Positions 8,563-17,550 are shown, numbered from the stretch's first letter. The stretch: DNA of 64,000 nt from Geodermatophilus bullaregiensis (GCF_016907675.1 NZ_JAFBCJ010000001.1:4464001-4528000), one strand, 5' to 3'. The notes: generated by a model from the sequence alone, not told the origin. Translations and numbers: made by a program.

Positions 8563-10602
8563 GTGCCAAGCCTGTCCGACCTCGGACAACTCCCGAAACG
8601 GCTGGTCGTCGGCCGGCCCGTCCGCAGCGACCGGCTGGGGGAGTCCCTGCTGCCCAAGCGGCTGGCGCTGCCCATCTTCGCCAGCGACCCGCTCTCCTCG
8701 GTGGCCTACGCCACCCAGGAGATCCTCATCGTCCTGACGCTGGCCGGCACCGCCTTCCTCTTCCTGGCGCCGTGGCTGGCGATCGCCGTCGTCCTGCTGC
8801 TGGCGACCGTCGTCCTCTCCTACCGCCAGGTGGTGCGCGCCTACCCCTCCGGCGGGGGCGACTACGAGGTCGCGATGAAGAACCACGGGCAGTTCGCCGG
8901 GCTCACCGTGGCCAGCGCCCTGCTGGTCGACTACGTGCTCACCGTGGCGGTGTCGGTCGCGGCCGGCACGGACAACATCATCTCGGCGTTCCCCACGCTC
9001 GACGAGCACCGCGTGCTCATCGCCGTCGGGCTGGTGACGGTGCTCGCCGCGGCCAACCTGCGCGGGGTCCGGGAGTCCGGGCGCACCTTCGCCGTCCCCA
9101 CCTACCTGTTCATCAGCGGCATCCTGGTGATGGTCGTGACCGGGCTGGTCCGGGACCTGTTCACCGACTCCCCGGTCGTCGCCGAGACGGCCGGCTTCAC
9201 CGTCACCCCGGAGCCGGGCTACGAGCAGCTCGCCGGGGTGGCGCTGCTGTTCTTCGCGCTGCGGGCCTTCGCCTCGGGGTGCACGGCCCTGACCGGCGTC
9301 GAGGCCATCGCCAACGGCGTGCCCGCCTTCAAGCCACCCAAGAGCCGCAACGCGGCCACCACGCTGGCGCTCATGGGCGGGATCGCCGCGGCGATGTTCG
9401 CCGGCGTCACCGCGCTCGCGCTGGCCTCCGGGGTCAAGTACGTCGAGCACCCCTGCGACCTCGAGGGGTTCACCGACTGCGAGACCGAGCCGCAGCGCAC
9501 GGTCATCGCCCAGGTGGCCGCCGCGACGTTCGGCGGGGACACCTCGGTCGGGTTCTTCGCCATCCAGGCGGCGACCGCGCTGGTCCTGGTCCTGGCCGCC
9601 AACACCGCCTTCAACGGCTTCCCGCTGCTGGGCTCGGTGCTCGCCCAGGACCGGTTCCTGCCGCGGCAGCTGCACACCCGCGGCGACAAGCTGGTCTACA
9701 GCAACGGCATCCTGCTGCTGGCCGGCTTCGCGGCCCTGCTGCTCGTCGCCTTCCAGGCCGACGTCAACCGGCTGATCCAGATGTACATCGTGGGCGTCTT
9801 CACCAGCTTCTCCATCGGCCAGTGGGGCATGGTGCGGCACTGGAACCGGGAGATCGGCCTGTCCGACGACCCGGTCGAGAAGCGGCGGATGCGCCGCTCG
9901 CAGGTCATCAACACCATCGGCGGCACCCTCACCACCGTGGTGCTGGTCATCATCGTCGTCACCAAGTTCACCCGCGGCGCCTACCTGGTGATCCTCGTGA
10001 TGCCGGTGCTCTTCGTGCTCATGAAGGCCATCAACAAGCACTACTCGCACGTGGCCGCGCAGCTGCGGCCCGACAGCGACTCGCGGCTGCTGCCCAGCAA
10101 GGTGCACGCGATCGTGCTGGTCTCGAAGGTGCACAAGCCGACGCTGCGGGCGCTGGCCTTCGCCCGGGCGACCCGGCCCGACGTCCTCACCGCGCTGACG
10201 GTCAACGTCGACGACGAGGACACCCGCTCGCTGCAGGCCGACTGGGAGCGCTACGACATCCCGGTGCCGCTGACCGTGCTGGAGTCGCCCTACCGCGAGA
10301 TCACCCGGCCGGTGGTCGACTTCGTCAAGGGCGTCCGCCGGGACAGCCCGCGCGAGCTGGTCGTGGTCTTCGTGCCGCAGTACGTCGTCGGGCACTGGTG
10401 GGAGAACGTCCTGCACAACCAGAGCGCGCTGCGGCTGCGCGCCCGGCTGCAGTTCCAGCCCGGGGTCATGATCACCACGGTGCCGTGGCAGCTGGAGAGC
10501 TCGGTCGGCCGGGGCGAGGACGACCGGCGCCTGGGCCCCATGCCCGGCGACCTGCGCCGCGGGCTCACCGACGACCAGGTGGAGGCCACCCCGTATGGGT
10601 AA
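8563..10602 (+). CDS. APC-family amino acid/cation permease with C-terminal cytosolic domain
   Basis: 679 residues from GTG 8563. The protein opens with a short basic segment, then FASDPLSSVAYATQEILIVL, the first-helix motif of APC-superfamily permeases of the KUP/YdaO-like kind. About twelve hydrophobic segments extend to about residue 500. The remaining 180 residues are cytosolic, with LRALAFARATRPDVLTALTV and VVVFVPQYVVGHWWENVLHN, like the soluble tails of actinobacterial APC permeases. Placement beside two TrkA regulators makes K+ or cyclic-di-AMP-linked ion transport a possible role, but amino acids are equally possible. The TAA stop is shared with the start of palindromic element copy B. 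Confidence 0.85.
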   Translation: MPSLSDLGQLPKRLVVGRPVRSDRLGESLLPKRLALPIFASDPLSSVAYATQEILIVLTLAGTAFLFLAPWLAIAVVLLLATVVLSYRQVVRAYPSGGGDYEVAMKNHGQFAGLTVASALLVDYVLTVAVSVAAGTDNIISAFPTLDEHRVLIAVGLVTVLAAANLRGVRESGRTFAVPTYLFISGILVMVVTGLVRDLFTDSPVVAETAGFTVTPEPGYEQLAGVALLFFALRAFASGCTALTGVEAIANGVPAFKPPKSRNAATTLALMGGIAAAMFAGVTALALASGVKYVEHPCDLEGFTDCETEPQRTVIAQVAAATFGGDTSVGFFAIQAATALVLVLAANTAFNGFPLLGSVLAQDRFLPRQLHTRGDKLVYSNGILLLAGFAALLLVAFQADVNRLIQMYIVGVFTSFSIGQWGMVRHWNREIGLSDDPVEKRRMRRSQVINTIGGTLTTVVLVIIVVTKFTRGAYLVILVMPVLFVLMKAINKHYSHVAAQLRPDSDSRLLPSKVHAIVLVSKVHKPTLRALAFARATRPDVLTALTVNVDDEDTRSLQADWERYDIPVPLTVLESPYREITRPVVDFVKGVRRDSPRELVVVFVPQYVVGHWWENVLHNQSALRLRARLQFQPGVMITTVPWQLESSVGRGEDDRRLGPMPGDLRRGLTDDQVEATPYG

Positions 10603-11932
10603 GGACCCCGCTGCCCCCCACCGCTCGCAAGCTCGCGGCGGGCCCCTGCAGCGGGGCCGACTGCGGCCTGATCGGGGACTGGGGTGGGTCGGGCGGGAGT
10701 TCGAGGTCAGCGTCGGCCCGGTCGCGCACGGCGGGCACTGCGTGGCCCGCGCCGAGGGCCGGGTGGTCTTCGTGCGGCACGCGCTGCCGGGGGAGCGGGT
10801 GGTCGTCCGGGTCACCGAGGACCGCCAGCCCGGCTACTGCCGCGCCGACGCGGTCGAGGTGCTCGAGGCCGCGCCCGACCGCGTCGAGCGGCCCTGCCCG
10901 TACAGCGGCCCCGGCCGCTGCGGGGGCTGCGACTGGCAGCACGTCTCGCCGGAGGGGCAGCGGCGGCTGGCGGCCGACGTCGTCCGGGAGCAGCTGACCC
11001 GCCTGGGCGGGCTGAGCGCCGGGGACCCCGTCGTCCGCGACCTCGTCGTCGAGGAGCTGCCCGGCGGGCCCCTGCGCTGGCGCTCGCGGGCACGCTTCGC
11101 CGTCGACCGGACCGGGACGCCGGGGCTGCGGCGGCACCGCTCCCACGACGTCGTCGTGCTCGACGACTGCCCGATCACCGTCGAGCCCGCCGCCCGGGCC
11201 GTGCTCGACCGCCGCTGGCCGGGCGCCGGCGCGGTCGACGTCGCCGTCGACTCCACCGGCGCGGTGACCACCACGCGGCTGGACCGCCGCGGCGTGCCGA
11301 CGTCGACCCGGGTGCTGCGGCCGGGGGAGGACGTCGCCGCCGCACCCGCCGGCCGGGCCGGCCGCCAGGCCGCCGGGCGGGACTGGGAGGTCGAGGGCAC
11401 CGGCTTCTGGCAGGTGCACGAGGCCGCGGCCGACGCGCTGGTGGCGGCCGTGGCCGGCGCGGCGGGCGTGCGCCCGGGGGAGACGGTGCTCGACCTCTAC
11501 GCCGGCGCCGGGCTCTTCGGCGGCGCACTGGCGCCCGCGGTGGGGGAGCCCGGCCGGGTGGTGTGCGTGGAGGCCGACGCCGAGGCGTGCGCGGCCGCCG
11601 AGGCCAACCTGGCCGGCCTGCCGCAGGCCGAGGTCTGGCAGGGCGAGGTGGACGCCGAGGGCCTCACCGGGCTGCTCGACGAGCTCGGGGGCGCCCCGGA
11701 CGTCGTCGTCCTCGACCCGCCCCGCGCCGGTGCCGGCCCGGCGGTGAGCCGGGTGCTGGCCGGCACCGGTGCCCGCGCCGTCGTCTACGTGGCCTGCGAC
11801 CCCGCCTCGCTCGGGCGCGACGTCGCGGTCTTCCGCGCCGCGGGGTACTCCCTCGCGGCCCTGCGCGGCTTCGCCGCCTTCCCGATGACCGCGCACGTGG
11901 AGTGCGTGGCGCTGCTGGTGCCCGCGGCCTGA
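10595..11932 (+). CDS. TrmA/RumA-type RNA (uracil-5-)-methyltransferase
   Basis: 445 residues if started at ATG 10595, which overlaps the permease stop by eight bases. Family similarity starts near GREFEVSVGPVAHGGHCVAR, a TRAM-like OB domain. It is followed by an iron-sulphur-type cysteine cluster (CPYSGPGRCGGCDWQH), a SAM-binding motif (VLDLYAGAGLFGGAL) and DPPRAG at about 370. The catalytic cysteine is in VYVACDPASLGRDV. The enzyme should methylate C5 of a uridine in rRNA or tRNA. The first 25 or so codons run through palindromic element B, and no other ATG or GTG lies between 10595 and 10741, so the N-terminus is odd and the start is not certain. Confidence 0.85.
   Translation: MGKDPAAPHRSQARGGPLQRGRLRPDRGLGWVGREFEVSVGPVAHGGHCVARAEGRVVFVRHALPGERVVVRVTEDRQPGYCRADAVEVLEAAPDRVERPCPYSGPGRCGGCDWQHVSPEGQRRLAADVVREQLTRLGGLSAGDPVVRDLVVEELPGGPLRWRSRARFAVDRTGTPGLRRHRSHDVVVLDDCPITVEPAARAVLDRRWPGAGAVDVAVDSTGAVTTTRLDRRGVPTSTRVLRPGEDVAAAPAGRAGRQAAGRDWEVEGTGFWQVHEAAADALVAAVAGAAGVRPGETVLDLYAGAGLFGGALAPAVGEPGRVVCVEADAEACAAAEANLAGLPQAEVWQGEVDAEGLTGLLDELGGAPDVVVLDPPRAGAGPAVSRVLAGTGARAVVYVACDPASLGRDVAVFRAAGYSLAALRGFAAFPMTAHVECVALLVPAA
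10601..10658 (+). repeat. Palindromic 3'-end element, copy B
   Basis: 58 bp starting inside the TAA stop of the APC permease (AAGGACCCCGCTGCC) and closing with TGCAGCGGGGCC. Outer arms CCCCGCTG/CAGCGGGG and inner CCGC/GCGG pair around a TCGCAAGCTC centre. Copy C (24455) aligns without gaps over all 58 bp, 45 identical. Two outer-arm differences are paired changes that keep the stem. Confidence 0.75.
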
Positions 11933-11975
11933 CCTGGTCCCCGCCGCCCGGCACACCGCGGCCCACCCTGCGGGC

Positions 11976-12185
11976 ATGGCCGGACCCGACTCCTGCCCGG
12001 TGTGCGGGGAGATGACGCCGCGCCGCGACAGCGGGGCCGCCGACGAGCGGCACGACGAGACCACCGACCCGCTGGTGTTCGTCGACCACCTCTGGGCTCC
12101 GCCGCTGTGGGGCCAGGGGCAGCGGGCCGAGCCGGCCCCGTGCCCGGGATCGGGACAGAACCGGGCCGGTCACCGGCGCCCCTGA
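11976..12185 (+). CDS. Small CxxC protein, hypothetical
   Basis: 69 residues. The N-terminus has CPVCGEMTPRR, a single zinc-knuckle-like C-x2-C, and a further cysteine near residue 55. Third codon positions are almost all G or C for the first 55 codons, as in neighbouring real genes. No ribosome site is obvious. I do not recognise a family. It could be a small regulatory zinc protein or a chance open frame. Confidence 0.45.
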   Translation: MAGPDSCPVCGEMTPRRDSGAADERHDETTDPLVFVDHLWAPPLWGQGQRAEPAPCPGSGQNRAGHRRP

Positions 12186-12235
12186 GCGGCCGCCCCTCCC
12201 TTCCGCTCCGGGCGCCGGCGCGGTAGGCAGCGCGG

Positions 12236-13057
12236 GTGCAGGTCCACGTCGTCACCCATCCCGAGGTCCGGGTCGAGCCGGACGTGCCGGTGCCCGAGTG
12301 GGGCCTGTCCGAGGTCGGGCGCGACCGGCTGGCGCACCTGCTCGCGCTGCCGTGGGTGCCTCGGCTGACCCGGGTCGTCGCCAGCACCGAGCGCAAGGCC
12401 GTGGAGACCGCGGCCGCGCTGGCCCGGCACGGAGGGCTGCCGGTGGCCCTCGACGCCGGGCTCGGGGAGAACGACCGGTCGGCCACCGGCTTCCTGCCGC
12501 CCGCCGAGTTCGAGGCGGTGGCCGACGCGTTCTTCGCCCGCCCCACCGAGAGCGTCCGCGGCTGGGAGCGGGCGGTGGACGCGCAGCAGCGGGTCGTCGC
12601 CGCGGCCGGCCGCGCGGTGGCCGGCGCCGCCGGGGACGTCGCCGTCGTGTGCCACGGCGGCGTCGGCACGCTGCTGCTGTGCCACCTGCTCGGGGTGCCC
12701 GTCGACCGCCGCCACGACCAGCCGGGGCAGGGCAGCGTCTTCTCCTACGACCCGCACACCGGCTCCGTCGCGCACCCGTGGGTCCGCCTCGGCCCGGCCG
12801 GCCGCGGCCGTCCGGCTACCGTGTCCCCCGTGACGACGTGGGAGTACGCCTCGGTCATCACCGCCAACGACGCCGAGTCCCAGCGCGCTGGGGTCAGCGT
12901 CAAGCTCCCCGGCGGCACGCTGGAACGGCAGCAGGGGGACACCAGCTCGGTGCTCAACCGGCTCGGCGGCGAGGGCTGGGAGCTGGTCAGCTACCACTCC
13001 AGCGGTGCGGGCAGCTGGGGTTTCGAGCAGTTCTGGCTCAAGCGCCCCAGCGGCTGA
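12236..13057 (+). CDS. Histidine phosphatase family protein, in frame with a small C-terminal domain
   Basis: 273 residues in one uninterrupted frame from GTG 12236. Residues 1-190 are a phosphoglycerate-mutase-like histidine phosphatase. The usual N-terminal RHG is replaced by THPE, but the histidine is kept. VASTERKAVETAAALA supplies the second arginine region and VCHGGVGTLLL the second histidine. Residues 199-273 (VTTWEYASVITAND to the end) look like a separate small DUF4177-like protein, with its own GTG at 12830 and its own -10-like TACCGT. Either this is a true fusion, or two genes lie in one frame with the first lacking a stop before the second. The phosphatase substrate is unknown. 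Confidence 0.75.
   Translation: MQVHVVTHPEVRVEPDVPVPEWGLSEVGRDRLAHLLALPWVPRLTRVVASTERKAVETAAALARHGGLPVALDAGLGENDRSATGFLPPAEFEAVADAFFARPTESVRGWERAVDAQQRVVAAAGRAVAGAAGDVAVVCHGGVGTLLLCHLLGVPVDRRHDQPGQGSVFSYDPHTGSVAHPWVRLGPAGRGRPATVSPVTTWEYASVITANDAESQRAGVSVKLPGGTLERQQGDTSSVLNRLGGEGWELVSYHSSGAGSWGFEQFWLKRPSG
12817..12822 (+). promoter_or_regulatory. -10-like hexamer TACCGT inside the phosphatase frame
   Basis: TACCGT, seven bases (GTCCCCC), then an in-frame GTG at 12830. The spacing matches the other leaderless candidates in this window and argues that the small C-terminal domain is made as a separate protein. Confidence 0.5.
12830..13057 (+). CDS. DUF4177-like small protein (alternative internal start)
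   Basis: 75 residues if translated from GTG 12830: MTTWEYASVI...NDAESQ, a short hydrophilic middle, then LNRLGGEGWELVSYHSSG and FWLKRP. The pattern W-E-Y at the start, LN..G.EGWELV in the middle and F-x-L-K-R at the end is that of DUF4177-type small proteins. These are often encoded as free-standing genes of about 60-80 codons with no assigned function. The same codons also form the C-terminus of the upstream phosphatase frame. Confidence 0.6.
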   Translation: MTTWEYASVITANDAESQRAGVSVKLPGGTLERQQGDTSSVLNRLGGEGWELVSYHSSGAGSWGFEQFWLKRPSG

Positions 13058-13123
13058 GCCCACCCCCACCCGATCGGGTGCGTCGGCTCGAACACCTGTT
13101 CGGGCTGCGGCACACTGCGCGGT

Positions 13124-13492
13124 GTGGGTGCGAGCGTCCCGCCGGGCTGGCCGGAGCAGGTGCGGCCGCCGGGTGCCCCCGACTGGGAGGCCACCGCGGT
13201 CGCCTGGCTGTTCGACCTCGTGCCGCCGGACTACCGCGCGCACGCGGTCCTGCGCCGCTACCCGGTGCTGCTGGCCCGCTTCGCCGGGGACCACCTGAGC
13301 GCCGGTCTGCAGGCCGCCCGCGAGGGGTGGCGGACGGTGCGGGTGGAGATGGCCGACCACCTGCCGCCCGACGCGATCGAGGCCGCCGTCGCCGCCTACG
13401 AGCGGGAGGGTGCCCGCCTGGCCGCCGCCGCGCGCGGCGTCGTGGTGGTGGCCCGCGCGCTGCGCGGCGAGACGTGGGTGCCCCGCCTGTAG
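13124..13492 (+). CDS. Conserved hypothetical protein
   Basis: 122 residues from GTG 13124, with CACACT seven bases upstream as a weak leaderless -10. The sequence is soluble and mostly helical: WEATAVAWLFDLVPPDYRAH, LRRYPVLLARFAGDHLSAG, EGWRTVRVEMADHLPPDAIE, ending in ARALRGETWVPRL. The pattern is one I associate with uncharacterised actinobacterial proteins, but I cannot name a domain. It is convergent with the ROK regulator. Confidence 0.7.
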   Translation: MGASVPPGWPEQVRPPGAPDWEATAVAWLFDLVPPDYRAHAVLRRYPVLLARFAGDHLSAGLQAAREGWRTVRVEMADHLPPDAIEAAVAAYEREGARLAAAARGVVVVARALRGETWVPRL

Positions 13493-13531
13493 CCCGCCGC
13501 GAGCGCGCGGGGGGCGGGGGCAGGAGGGTCC
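13493..13531 (-). repeat. Palindromic 3'-end element, truncated copy D
   Basis: Read on the minus strand, this starts right after the TGA of the ROK gene as GGACCCTCCTGCCCCCG and continues to CTCGCGGCGGGC, matching the first two-thirds of copy B. The closing arm is missing because the convergent gene ends there. Confidence 0.6.
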
Positions 13532-14713
13532 TCAGCCGAGCCGGTCGGCCTCCCGGAGTGCGACCGCCAGGGCGCCGAGCACCTCGGCGCGGCCCCCGAG
13601 CGAGCCGGGCACCACGGTCAGGTGCTCGGCCGCGGCGGGGATGGCGGAGCGGGCGAGTGCGCGCCGCAGCGGGTCGACCAGCAGGTCGCCGGCGGTGCCC
13701 AGCTCGCCGCCGACGACGATGCGGTCGGGGTTGAGCGTGTTGACCAGTCCGCCGAGGACGACGCCGACGTGCGTGCCGGCGTCGGCGACGAGCCGCCGGC
13801 AGGCCTGGTCGCCCGCGACGGCGCCGGCGACCAGCGTCCGCAGGTCGCCGTAGTGCGGCGCGGCGGTCCGGATGGCCTGCAGCAGGGCGCTGCCGCCCGC
13901 GGTCAGCTCCAGGCACCCCCGGTTGCCGCACCGGCAGAGGTCGCCGCCGGGGTCGAGGCTCACGTGCCCGATCTCCCCGGCGGTGCCGGAGACGCCGCGC
14001 AGCAGGTTGCCGTCGACGACGATCGCGCCGCCCACGCCGGTGGCCATCTTGAGGTAGACGGTGAACCGGGAGCCCCGGCCGGCGCCCCAGCGGACCTCGG
14101 CCAGGGCGCCGAGGTTGGCGTCGTTGTCCACGACGACGGGGACGCCGAGCCGCTCCCGCAGCTCGACCGCGGGCGTGGTGCCCGACCAGCTCGGCAGGAT
14201 GTTGGCCTGGGCGACGGTGCCGTACGGGGTCCCGGCGGCGCTGACGACCGGCGTGGGCAGGCCGACCACCGTCCCGACCACGTCCGCGGTGCACGCGCCG
14301 GCCCGCGCCAGCTCGTCCCGGACCCGGGCGGCCACGGTGTCGAGGACGTCGCCGGCGGCCAGCTCGGCGACCGGCAGCTCGGCCACGTGCTCCCCGACCA
14401 CCTCGTGGGAGAGGTCGGCGACGGCGACGCGGACGTGCGTGCGCCCGATGTCGATGCCGACGACGACACCGGCCCGGCGGGTCAGCCGCACCAGCCCGGC
14501 GGGCCGGCCCCCGGTGGGGCGGGCGTCGGCCGGGTCGGCCGGGGTGACCAGGCCCCGGTCGACCAGGTCGGCGACGTAGCCGGACACCGTCGCGCGGGAC
14601 AGCCCGGTCTGCTCGACCAGCTGGGCCCGGGTGGCCGGCCCGCCCAGGCGCAGCGCCTCGACCAGCCGGCGCGGGTGACCCGTGACGTCGGGCAGCCACG
14701 CCTGGGGGTCCAT
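13532..14713 (-). CDS. ROK family transcriptional regulator
   Basis: 393 residues from ATG 14713. An N-terminal winged helix (about 15-65: RLVEALRLGGPATRAQLVEQ, then SRATVSGYVADLVDRGLV) precedes a ROK sugar-kinase-like domain with VVGIDIGRTHVRVAVADL (ATP-binding), GEIGHVSLDPGG, the zinc motif CRCGNRGCLE, and DRIVVGGELG. ROK repressors of the NagC/XylR type respond to sugars or sugar phosphates. No transporter lies beside it; it is divergent from dxs, and inverted repeats lie in the shared region. The effector and targets cannot be read from sequence. Confidence 0.88.
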   Translation of the reverse strand: MDPQAWLPDVTGHPRRLVEALRLGGPATRAQLVEQTGLSRATVSGYVADLVDRGLVTPADPADARPTGGRPAGLVRLTRRAGVVVGIDIGRTHVRVAVADLSHEVVGEHVAELPVAELAAGDVLDTVAARVRDELARAGACTADVVGTVVGLPTPVVSAAGTPYGTVAQANILPSWSGTTPAVELRERLGVPVVVDNDANLGALAEVRWGAGRGSRFTVYLKMATGVGGAIVVDGNLLRGVSGTAGEIGHVSLDPGGDLCRCGNRGCLELTAGGSALLQAIRTAAPHYGDLRTLVAGAVAGDQACRRLVADAGTHVGVVLGGLVNTLNPDRIVVGGELGTAGDLLVDPLRRALARSAIPAAAEHLTVVPGSLGGRAEVLGALAVALREADRLG

Positions 14714-14735
14714 GCCGGGGATGGTCAGCGGCCGA

Positions 14736-14809
14736 CGCCCTTCTGTCAACCACCGACGGAAGTCCCCACGCGACGGAGTGGTCGCCAGACCCCGCGTGAC
14801 GGAAGGGCG
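14736..14809. promoter_or_regulatory. Inverted repeat in the ROK/dxs intergenic region
   Basis: CGCCCTTCTGTCA (14736-14748) is matched by TGACGGAAGGGCG (14797-14809), inverted with one mismatch and 48 bp apart. Two more GACGGA-type half-sites lie between them (near 14755 and 14771). This looks like a multi-site operator, most simply for the ROK regulator whose start codon is 23 bp away. Confidence 0.4.
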
Positions 14810-14870
14810 CCGGGCGTCCGCGCCGTCCGGATCGCCCGATCCGCTCACCCGGAGGGGTCCCGGCCGCGCG

Positions 14871-14876
14871 ACTACA
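14871..14876 (+). promoter_or_regulatory. Candidate -10 (TACAGT) for dxs
   Basis: TACAGT lies 61 bases before the dxs GTG. It would give a leader of about 55 nt that carries a GAGAGGA ribosome site, unlike the leaderless genes elsewhere in the window. Confidence 0.4.
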
Positions 14877-14937
14877 GTGGGCCGGCGGCCCTCGCGAGCC
14901 GTGAACCCGCCGCCGACAGAGAGGACACCGCTGCGCC

Positions 14938-16857
14938 GTGTCGCTCCTGCGCTCGCTCCGCGACCCCGCCGACGTCCGGGCGCTGCCCCCCGAGCAGCTG
15001 CCCGCGCTGGCCGCCGAGATCCGTGACGCGCTCGTCGCCAGCGTCGCCCGCACCGGCGGGCACCTCGGCCCTAACCTCGGCTGTGTCGAGCTGACCATCG
15101 CACTGCACCGGGTGTTCACCTCCCCGCGTGAGCCGATCGTCTTCGACACCGGCCACCAGGCCTACGTGCACAAGATGCTCACCGGCCGGGTGGAGGGCTT
15201 CGAGCGGCTGCGCCAGCGCGGCGGCCTGTCGGGCTACCCCAGCCGCTCGGAGAGCGAGCACGACTGGGTGGAGAACAGCCACGCCTCCACGGCGCTGTCC
15301 TACGTCGACGGGCTGGCCAAGGCCTTCGCGGTCCGCGGTGACTCCCGTCCGGTGGTGGCCGTGGTCGGCGACGGCGCCCTCACCGGCGGCATGGCCTGGG
15401 AGGCGCTGAACAACATCGCCGCCGCCCAGGACCGGCCGGTGGTCATCGTCGTCAACGACAACGGCCGCTCCTACTCGCCGACCATCGGCGGCGTCGCCGA
15501 CGCGCTGGCGACGCTGCGGCTGCGCCCGGGCTACGAGCAGGCGCTGCTGCAGGTGCGCTCCGCGCTGCACCGCGCCCCGGTCGTCGGCTCGGCGCTCTAC
15601 GACGCGCTGCACGCCATCAAGAAGGGCCTCAAGGACGTCCTCGCGCCGCAGGGCATGTTCGAGGACCTCGGCATGAAGTACGTCGGCCCGGTCGACGGGC
15701 ACGACATCCGCGCGATGGAGTCCGCGCTGCGCCGGGCCCGCTCGTTCGGCGGCCCGGTGATCGTGCACGCCGTCACCACCAAGGGCTTCGGCTACCCGCC
15801 AGCCGAGACCGACACCATCGACGCCTGGCACTCCACCGGCGTCTTCGAGCCCGACAGTGGGGTCAGCCCCACGGCCGCCCGCGACTGGACGGCGGCCTTC
15901 TCCGACGAGCTGGTGCGCATCGGCGCCGAGCGGGCCGACGTCGTGGCGGTCACCGCGGCGATGCTGCACCCGACCGGCCTCAACGCCTTCGCTGAGCGCT
16001 TCCCCGACCGCACGTTCGACGTCGGCATCGCGGAGCAGCACGCGCTCACCAGCGCCGCGGGCATGGCGATGGGCGGCCTGCACCCGGTGGTCGCGGTCTA
16101 CTCGACGTTCCTCAACCGGGCCTTCGACCAGCTGCTCATGGACGTCGCGCTGCACCGCCAGCCGGTCACCGTGGTCCTCGACCGGGCCGGGGTCACCGGC
16201 ACCGACGGAGCCTCGCACAACGGCATGTGGGACATGTCGATCCTGCCGGTGGTGCCGGGGCTGCGGCTGGCCGCCCCGCGCGACGAGCCCACCCTGCGGG
16301 AGGCGCTGCGCGAGGCCGTCGAGGTGACCGACGGGCCCACCGTGGTGCGCTTCCCCAAGGGCCCGCCGCCGGTCGACATCCCGGCGCTGGAGCGACGCGG
16401 CCCGGTCGACGTGCTGCGCCGCGGGCAGCGACCGGAGGTGCTGCTGGTCGCCGTCGGCTCGATGGTCCCGGTGTGCCTGGCCGCCGCCGAGCGCGCCGCC
16501 GACCACGGCATCGAGGTGACCGTCGCCGACCCGCGCTGGGTGCTCCCGGTGCCCGCCGAGCTCGTCGACCTCGCCGCCGGGCACCGCCTGGTGGTCACGG
16601 TCGAGGACGGCGGCCGCGCCGGCGGCCTGGGCACCACGCTGACCCAGGCGCTGCAGGACCGCGGCACCGACGTCCCGCTGCGCGCGCTGGGCCTGCCGCA
16701 GGCCTTCCTCGAGCACGGCAGCCGCGGGCAGGTGCTGGCCGACGCCGGGCTGACCGAGCAGGACGTCGCCCGCCGCATCGCCGAGGAGACGGCGCTGCTG
16801 GCCGAGCGCGAGGAGCAGCAGGCGGCCACCCAGCCGGTGGACGGCGCCCAGCAGTGA
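14938..16857 (+). CDS. dxs: 1-deoxy-D-xylulose-5-phosphate synthase
   Basis: 639 residues from GTG 14938 with GAGAGGA upstream. It is the first enzyme of the MEP isoprenoid pathway, condensing pyruvate and glyceraldehyde-3-phosphate with thiamine diphosphate. Landmarks are [20 protein letters not shown] at the start, [16 protein letters not shown], the ThDP motif [16 protein letters not shown] (about 141), and the transketolase pyrimidine motif [15 protein letters not shown] (about 417). The length is that of full actinobacterial Dxs. It is convergent with the reductase gene ten bases downstream. The product feeds isoprenoids such as carotenoids, menaquinone and lipid carriers. Confidence 0.97.
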   Translation: MSLLRSLRDPADVRALPPEQLPALAAEIRDALVASVARTGGHLGPNLGCVELTIALHRVFTSPREPIVFDTGHQAYVHKMLTGRVEGFERLRQRGGLSGYPSRSESEHDWVENSHASTALSYVDGLAKAFAVRGDSRPVVAVVGDGALTGGMAWEALNNIAAAQDRPVVIVVNDNGRSYSPTIGGVADALATLRLRPGYEQALLQVRSALHRAPVVGSALYDALHAIKKGLKDVLAPQGMFEDLGMKYVGPVDGHDIRAMESALRRARSFGGPVIVHAVTTKGFGYPPAETDTIDAWHSTGVFEPDSGVSPTAARDWTAAFSDELVRIGAERADVVAVTAAMLHPTGLNAFAERFPDRTFDVGIAEQHALTSAAGMAMGGLHPVVAVYSTFLNRAFDQLLMDVALHRQPVTVVLDRAGVTGTDGASHNGMWDMSILPVVPGLRLAAPRDEPTLREALREAVEVTDGPTVVRFPKGPPPVDIPALERRGPVDVLRRGQRPEVLLVAVGSMVPVCLAAAERAADHGIEVTVADPRWVLPVPAELVDLAAGHRLVVTVEDGGRAGGLGTTLTQALQDRGTDVPLRALGLPQAFLEHGSRGQVLADAGLTEQDVARRIAEETALLAEREEQQAATQPVDGAQQ

Positions 16858-16866
16858 CCAGCCGGG

Positions 16867-17436
16867 TCATCCCCGCCGGTAGGTCGTCACGAGGGTGCCG
16901 CCGAACTCCCGGCGCTGCACCGGCTCGAACCGCGTCGGCGTGAACGCGCCGGCGAACACCGGCACGCCCGCGCCCGCCACGACCGGGTAGCACTTCACGA
17001 CCAGCTCGTCGATCTCGGGCAGCAGCGCCCCGGCGAGGGTCCCGCCGCCGGCCAGCCAGATGTCGAGGCCGCCGTCCTCCTGCTTGAGCCGCCGCACCGC
17101 GGCGACCGGGTCGTCCTGCACCACCGTCACGTCCGGGTCCTCCGGGAGCCCACCGCGCCGCGACACCACGAACTGGCGCAGGTGGGCGTACGGGCTGGTC
17201 ACCCCGATGTCGAGCCCGGGCTGGTAGGTGCGGCGTCCCATCACGACCGTGTCGAAGCGGGCGTTGGGAGCGTCGATGCCGAGGTGCGCGCGCACGTGGG
17301 TGGGCAGCGTCTCGGGCAGGGCGGTGGCGAGATGACCCAGGAGGTCCTCGCCCAGCGGGAAGAAGTCGGTCTCGTCGGCCGGCCCGGCGACGTAGCCGTC
17401 GACCGTGGTGCCGACCAGGTAGGTGAGGGATCGCAC
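16867..17436 (-). CDS. Dihydrofolate-reductase-like (RibD C-terminal) family protein
   Basis: 189 residues from GTG 17436, seven bases after GGAGG. The protein opens RSLTYLVGTTVDGYVAGPAD, the usual start of the RibD_C/YwjB/YyaP dihydrofolate-reductase-like family, then has DTVVMGRRTYQPGL, and DIWLAGGGTLAGALLPEIDE for nucleotide binding. These single-domain proteins are predicted NADPH-dependent reductases and usually have no known substrate. There is no riboflavin gene nearby, so a riboflavin role is unlikely. Confidence 0.85.
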   Translation of the reverse strand: MRSLTYLVGTTVDGYVAGPADETDFFPLGEDLLGHLATALPETLPTHVRAHLGIDAPNARFDTVVMGRRTYQPGLDIGVTSPYAHLRQFVVSRRGGLPEDPDVTVVQDDPVAAVRRLKQEDGGLDIWLAGGGTLAGALLPEIDELVVKCYPVVAGAGVPVFAGAFTPTRFEPVQRREFGGTLVTTYRRG

Positions 17437-17550
17437 GGGAGCCTCCGGGGATGGGTGTCCGAGGTCGCGGAGCGGTCCACCCTGCCCGACGTCATCGGTG
17501 CGGAGGTGGCCGGCGGCTCGCCGCCGCCGGCCGAGCCGCCCGGGGACGAC

